This document shows, in pieces, positions 43,501 through 45,541 of a DNA stretch of 45,541 nucleotides (the stretch's first letter is position 1; each line of letters starts with the position of its first letter). Location of the stretch: IMG/VR virus record IMGVR_UViG_3300008267_000093, positions 1 through 45,541 of that record; one strand, given 5' to 3'. The DNA is from a virus. Made by a program: the position numbers and the translations under genes. Under the pieces are notes generated by a model. That model was not told where the DNA came from, did not search any database, and worked only from the letters and a program-made list of their open reading frames with translations.

Positions 43501-44906
43501 CCATCTTTTTGTTCGTAATCATTAAATCCTTTAGTTATAAAATCTTCAAAATCTTTTTCAACCAAAGCTTCTCTATTTGATATTAAATTAGGTATCGTAT
43601 AAATGTTACCTTTTCCACTACCATCATTCGTATCAAATAAATCAATAATTAATCCATTTTGTGAAAAAGCATATATCTCAGTATCTGTTAATCTTTCATT
43701 ACCTTTATTATCAGTAAAATAAGCTGGAACATAACCAGTTCTAAATTGATTTGTTGAATTACTAGGGTTGTCGTTACCGTCTTTAGAGGTACCATCTCTA
43801 TTAGTCATAACGTTAGATAATAACGCTAATACTTGACCTCTACCAGTTGTTTTGATTAATTCATTAGCTCTAGTCACATTATCAACATTACCGCTTTCAG
43901 ATTGAAAAATTGACCCGTAAGGGTTCATATAACTTCTAGGTAATGAAAACCCTAGTATTGTTGATGTAGCGTCTAAGAATCGACCTAAACCACTTTCTGG
44001 GATTGTTATTTTATAACTTGGTCTTAACCCAGCGAATCCAGTACCTTTAACTAAACTAACTAAGTTTTCTTTAATGTTTAATGCACCCAATATCGATTCT
44101 TGTAAATTAAAAGCAGCGTTATTAGCTAAAGCTAAAGCTAATTGTTGACCACCTATCATACCTAATTTAGTATCGCTAATTGTACCAGTTGCACCTAATA
44201 CTCTTCCAGCTAATGATGACCTTAAATCAAAATTAGCCACTGGACCAGAGGACGATATACCTACACCTTGTCCATTTACTAAACTACCTATTATATCAGC
44301 AGCTTGTGTTGATTTGCCACTAGAATTACCAAACATTAAGTTACCTTTATCATCAATATAACCTTTGGTTACTTTTGTTGGGTCTAAACTAGGTACATCA
44401 GTAGAGATTAGAGGTGCTATATCTTTTTGTTTATCTGAGTCTGAATATAAGTTTTTTGAAATATTATCGTTGACATAATTCTTATATTTTGTTTTACTTA
44501 ATATACCATATGTTTGTATTAAAGTATTATCAGAACTTGGATATACTTTCCAAGTTTTATTAGCAAATGTTGAAAAATCACCGAATATTGTTTCTAATTT
44601 AACGTTTTCAATTTCTTTTGGTTGGTTTGGAATTGATGAATCAGTTTTAAAAATATTTGAACCTATAATATCTTCCCTATAAGCACTTCCCATATCAACA
44701 ACATTATCACTTAAAGGAAAATTTGTCGGTAAATAATCAATTTTTGCTGGTAAACCTATTTTAGGACCTATAGCAATAGTTAATTGTTGAGCGTAATCTA
44801 GATAAGGTACTATATTTAAATTTAATAGATTATCACGGATATCTATCGATACACTATTTAATGTATTTTTATTTGTTGGTGTTGGGGGTAATTGACTTAT
44901 CGGCAT
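40548..44906 (-). CDS. Large baseplate/tail-tube-end protein with an internal OmpA-like domain (1452 aa)
   Basis: A structural protein upstream of the gp53-like and hub genes. Residues about 650-760 (RIMWFPPYDIQFSES then WEPHKFIGRGENIYTYNN) and about 1130-1220 (PPVCILRIGDFYHTKI then GIGVQPMIANVNMSFKFIGG) look like the two halves of an XkdP/tail-LysM-type baseplate module. Between them an OmpA-C-like peptidoglycan-binding domain (about 840-990) shows RLVGYASAQGKKS and NTLSPKRAQFIKDRL. That core is bracketed by two C-x2-C pairs, Cys906/909 and Cys995/998. The Ala/Gly-rich region near 200-300 may be helical. It is the first large gene after a terminator at 44965-44994. The role at the tail tip is inferred. 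Confidence 0.68.
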   Translation of the reverse strand: MPISQLPPTPTNKNTLNSVSIDIRDNLLNLNIVPYLDYAQQLTIAIGPKIGLPAKIDYLPTNFPLSDNVVDMGSAYREDIIGSNIFKTDSSIPNQPKEIENVKLETIFGDFSTFANKTWKVYPSSDNTLIQTYGILSKTKYKNYVNDNISKNLYSDSDKQKDIAPLISTDVPSLDPTKVTKGYIDDKGNLMFGNSSGKSTQAADIIGSLVNGQGVGISSSGPVANFDLRSSLAGRVLGATGTISDTKLGMIGGQQLALALANNAAFNLQESILGALNIKENLVSLVKGTGFAGLRPSYKITIPESGLGRFLDATSTILGFSLPRSYMNPYGSIFQSESGNVDNVTRANELIKTTGRGQVLALLSNVMTNRDGTSKDGNDNPSNSTNQFRTGYVPAYFTDNKGNERLTDTEIYAFSQNGLIIDLFDTNDGSGKGNIYTIPNLISNREALVEKDFEDFITKGFNDYEQKDGTNTKKIRHSWLSEEGGVANTRLDGFTYGVPFNSNKKNILRKTQLLFDSNGMKNIVSREGDLGIKSTQIQTANGGGISKGSAVLSKDMYNDNRRYKEVKDKEPEDVYCRAWTTFNRYDNGYKQIRADKIFTDGKFSVPFRYNAENSVLEDNGHVKVVPYTDDNISDHKTDVKKFMFSIENLAWYDDRDSLPKREQGPGDLITGKRGRIMWFPPYDIQFSESSSVEWEPHKFIGRGENIYTYNNTERSGQLSFKIIVDHSTYTNTFRGDDGPDDNYIASFMAGCINPDSVWTDKFTLKDNVQTVTTEIRTPNPKPAAVKEVPPSEMRVYFANDNTEVGPNTKFQVYENPSSPIDYTSNATGEGFGEQPYPGKFTSQTDGKKKVTNSYSYWPDRTNYSLNNGGKFSIETKVGSKTFRGYFNSVNGETFEQAVIKYLKEECKFCKARLVGYASAQGKKSINNNTLSPKRAQFIKDRLVAEAKAQNLPNADSIFIVEQGSKELVANNEVDVIYTYNNKEKKVTVKRSANGCNVCPRKEDGVKGGISAAERKVACPPDTLGCKLDRYVQILFTFDEAAANAAVAQPEDTVTTETKRFKQTIRNKFYNEMLFFDKLKKKNDFIFDKFREKIKHFHPSFHSMTPEGLNQRLTFLLQCTRQGQTKENQSANNLAFGRPPVCILRIGDFYHTKIIIDNISFDYEPLVWDLNPEGIGVQPMIANVNMSFKFIGGESLYGPINRLQNAVSFNFFANTQVFETRSDIITTSAGNGSSPTFELKMGDITKDLDSAVVETSEEIIPEPEVNQEKVVESTALATNQEELPQSNSTEPKITGFKSIVANGISGVDKEAFKIVKFSLKQENIEKKNDDGSYTRLLDDAKFKDFLSKGLKVKLCGPDSANDFIYEEEIKFDNPCCKNGNNSSKDPWSIFGSGYELGETFSDVGSFVVNTKNIKGEYDLTITYEGNKIQTQKVRIGMTKDNGYSSSEQFEFYA

Positions 44907-44964
44907 AACAACATTATTTTATTATATAAATACTATAATAGTTAAAAATTATGAAAAATAAATA
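44907..44964 (-). promoter_or_regulatory. Probable promoter region of the 1452-aa gene
   Basis: This AT-rich gap lies between the terminator of the UVR-like gene and the ATG at 44906, so it should hold a promoter. The minus strand has AGTATTTATATAATAAAAT, similar to ATATTTATCTATAAATAATA upstream of gp25. No exact TATAAATA is present, so the call rests on context and a loose match. Confidence 0.3.
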
Positions 44965-44994
44965 AAAAAGGGTACTAATATTAGTACCCTTTTT
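44965..44994 (-). terminator. Intrinsic terminator after the UVR-repeat gene
   Basis: A perfect 15+15 palindrome, with arms AAAAAGGGTACTAAT and ATTAGTACCCTTTTT and no unpaired centre, forms a stem with a tight loop. On the minus strand it runs into UUUUUUAUUUAUUUUU. It begins 19 bases past the stop of the gene at 45014. A symmetric stem could work in both directions. Confidence 0.88.
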
Positions 44995-45013
44995 CATAGT
45001 TTTTAAATGTATT

Positions 45014-45514
45014 TTATTTATTCTCAATTTTATTGATTGAATCTCTTAATTTAATAGCTTCTTCAAAATTTTGAGTTGATATCGCAGTTTCTAATTTAGT
45101 TTTTAATTCATTAATTTTTTCAGAGTTTTTTTCGTAAACTTTAATTAAATCTCTTAGTCTAACCGCTTCTTCAAAATTTTGAGTTTCAACAGCTGTATTT
45201 AATTGATTATTTAATTTAGTTAATTCTGTAACCTCAACCTCATTTTTAACGTCTTTAGTTGAATTAGAATATGAATAATTTTCTAAATCATGATTAGAAA
45301 CAAATGTAGAATAAGTGTAAGAACCATCATTTGAAGTGAAAGTCGTTTTATACCACTTTGAACCATCTTCATTAACACCATTTTCTGTTTTTGTTGTTCC
45401 TAAACTTGGAGTTAATTTATTTGTAATTTGATTGTAATAAGATTCAAATCTTTCCTTCTCAGAAAATAAAGAATCAAATAAATTTAAAAAAGAATTATTT
45501 TTTCTAAAATTCAT
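45014..45514 (-). CDS. Protein with two UVR-like repeats (166 aa)
   Basis: The C-terminal half holds two near-identical repeats, LNTAVETQNFEEAVRLRDLI (about 104-123) and LETAISTQNFEEAIKLRDSI (about 140-159). They follow the UVR pattern 'L..A...qnFEeA..LRD.I' known from UvrB, UvrC, ClpC and McsA, where it mediates protein contacts. The first 95 residues are unrelated: a polar start MNFRKNNSFLNLFDSLFSEK, then a beta-rich part with GSKWYKTTFTSNDGSYTYST. No nuclease motif is seen. Its terminator follows, so it may be the end of an operon that enters from the right edge. Function is unknown; an adaptor role is inferred from the repeats. Confidence 0.7.
   Translation of the reverse strand: MNFRKNNSFLNLFDSLFSEKERFESYYNQITNKLTPSLGTTKTENGVNEDGSKWYKTTFTSNDGSYTYSTFVSNHDLENYSYSNSTKDVKNEVEVTELTKLNNQLNTAVETQNFEEAVRLRDLIKVYEKNSEKINELKTKLETAISTQNFEEAIKLRDSINKIENK
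45057..45185 (-). repeat. 36-codon tandem repeat in the UVR-like gene
   Basis: An exact 21-bp block (GCTTCTTCAAAATTTTGAGTT on the plus strand, shown here without its last base to stay short: GCTTCTTCAAAATTTTGAGT) lies at 45057-45077 and 45165-45185, exactly 108 bases apart. The surrounding DNA also matches partly. The duplication is therefore recent enough to be seen at the DNA level. Confidence 0.7.
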
Positions 45515-45541
45515 AATTAATTATTTTTTTTTTATTATTAT

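Overview
The window looks like part of a large, AT-rich tailed-phage genome with a contractile-tail (myovirus, T4-related) plan. The host was most likely in the Bacteroidota. Three things point to that host: starts are preceded by A-rich leaders with almost no Shine-Dalgarno signal, one virion protein carries repeats like those of the gliding adhesin SprB, and base composition is very low in G+C. I see no tRNA, rRNA, CRISPR array, insertion sequence or integrase. Every supported gene lies on the minus strand, so transcription runs from high to low coordinates. The standard bacterial code fits: TAA is the usual stop, TAG ends the genes finishing at 20653, 27585 and 32450, and TGA ends the gene finishing at 32802.

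Region 1 (about 45514 to 31458) is a virion/baseplate block. It holds a small protein with two UVR-like repeats, a 1452-residue baseplate protein with an OmpA-like domain in its middle, a small gp53/LysM-like protein, and a 2243-residue baseplate-hub protein. The hub ends in an M15 peptidase domain, a lysozyme-like domain and an alpha/beta-hydrolase-like domain. Four small unrecognised genes follow, and the block closes with an intrinsic terminator at 31432-31453.

Region 2 (about 31260 to 22970) is a replication, recombination and nucleotide block: gp32-like single-strand binding protein (own terminator), UvsX/RecA-like recombinase, RNase H/5'-3' exonuclease, an unknown gene, DnaB/gp41-like helicase, and class Ia ribonucleotide reductase NrdB and NrdA. 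It ends with a strong terminator at 22928-22954.

Region 3 (about 22852 to 25) is a late operon of baseplate and tail-fibre genes. It starts with gp25 (P2 gpW) and gp6 (P2 gpJ) homologues. Next come a small membrane protein, a 1527-residue protein with a hydrophobic segment and SprB-like repeats, several unknown baseplate-type proteins, a protein with a P2 gpI-like segment, and fibre-like proteins whose ends match the phage tail-collar/gpH style. The order W-J-I-H known from P2-like phages is kept, but with many large insertions. Most junctions in this block are overlaps or gaps of a few bases.

The most unusual items are the multi-enzyme hub protein, the OmpA-like domain inside a baseplate protein, and the 1527-residue virion protein that joins a membrane-type segment to host-like adhesin repeats. 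Together they suggest a tail built to bind, cut and cross the envelope of a Gram-negative gliding-type bacterium. That is an inference from domain patterns; no searches or structure predictions were run.
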